DNA of 62,917 bases from Gammaproteobacteria bacterium (lineage in GTDB: Bacteria; Pseudomonadota; Gammaproteobacteria; Arenicellales; Arenicellaceae), in contig JAFMHC010000005.1 in the NCBI GenBank assembly GCA_017854775.1, positions 1 through 62,917 on the forward strand, in the 5' to 3' direction. The notes under the pieces were generated by a model. It was not told the DNA's origin, did not search any database, and saw only the letters and a list, made by a program, of their open reading frames with translations. A program made the position numbers and the translations under genes. This document shows positions 62,903 through 62,917 of the stretch, in pieces; the stretch's first letter is position 1; every line of letters begins with the position of its first letter.

Positions 62903-62917
62903 AATTGTTGAACAAGC

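Overview
The window looks like a chromosomal segment of a gammaproteobacterium of moderate GC content, probably marine. Three things point this way. The gene blocks are typical of the class (dapF-DUF484-xerC, ubiE-ubiJ-ubiB, ftsY-ftsE-ftsX opposite rsmD-coaD-yfhL ferredoxin, polA beside a DUF2782 gene, engB beside cytochrome c4). There is a rhombosortase/GlyGly-CTERM pair, and there is a liuRABCDE leucine catabolism operon. I cannot name the genus from sequence alone. I see no tRNA, rRNA, CRISPR array, prophage or insertion sequence.

Layout. 1-2.5 kb: a truncated gene, a small membrane-anchored protein and two tandem PepSY membrane proteins. 2.5-2.7 kb: a probable small RNA with features of the Csr/Rsm-sequestering type. 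3-11.2 kb: uvrD with a hydrolase and an acetyltransferase, a nucleotidase divergent from dapF-DUF484-xerC-b561/YceI, and a small membrane protein. 11.2-20.4 kb: a thioesterase, ubiquinone genes, the FtsEX/FtsY block, rsmD, coaD and a ferredoxin. 20.4-32.7 kb: a lipoprotein, a dynamin-like GTPase, PBP1B with a TPR lipoprotein, TspO and gamma-carbonic anhydrase, ZapE, two secreted proteins and polA. 32.9-37.7 kb: a two-gene L,D-transpeptidase locus, EngB and cytochrome c4. 37.9-43.4 kb: an MFS transporter, a Crp/Fnr regulator, and a rhombosortase with its likely substrate. 43.7-50.4 kb: a large regulator translationally coupled to a 1402-residue protein that joins a cytochrome P450, a membrane hairpin and a DyP-type peroxidase. 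50.5-57.6 kb: liuEDCBA and liuR. 57.8-62.9 kb: a rhodanese, a DUF7282 protein, alkaline phosphatase, a VOC protein divergent from a LysR regulator, and a lipoprotein.

Most notable. (1) The P450-DyP fusion and its SARP/cyclase-like/TolB-like/TPR regulator form a compact two-gene system that I do not recognise as described. The P450 I-helix lacks the usual acidic residue and no redox-partner gene is visible, which suggests peroxide-dependent chemistry. (2) A VIT/vWA protein of the kind normally paired with a proteobacterial sortase carries a glycine-rich GlyGly-CTERM tail and sits beside a rhombosortase. (3) The candidate sRNA at 2.5-2.64 kb places GGA motifs in hairpin loops. (4) Short degenerate tandem repeats (14-17 bp) start at or run across stop codons at several gene ends, and others lie in intergenic gaps.
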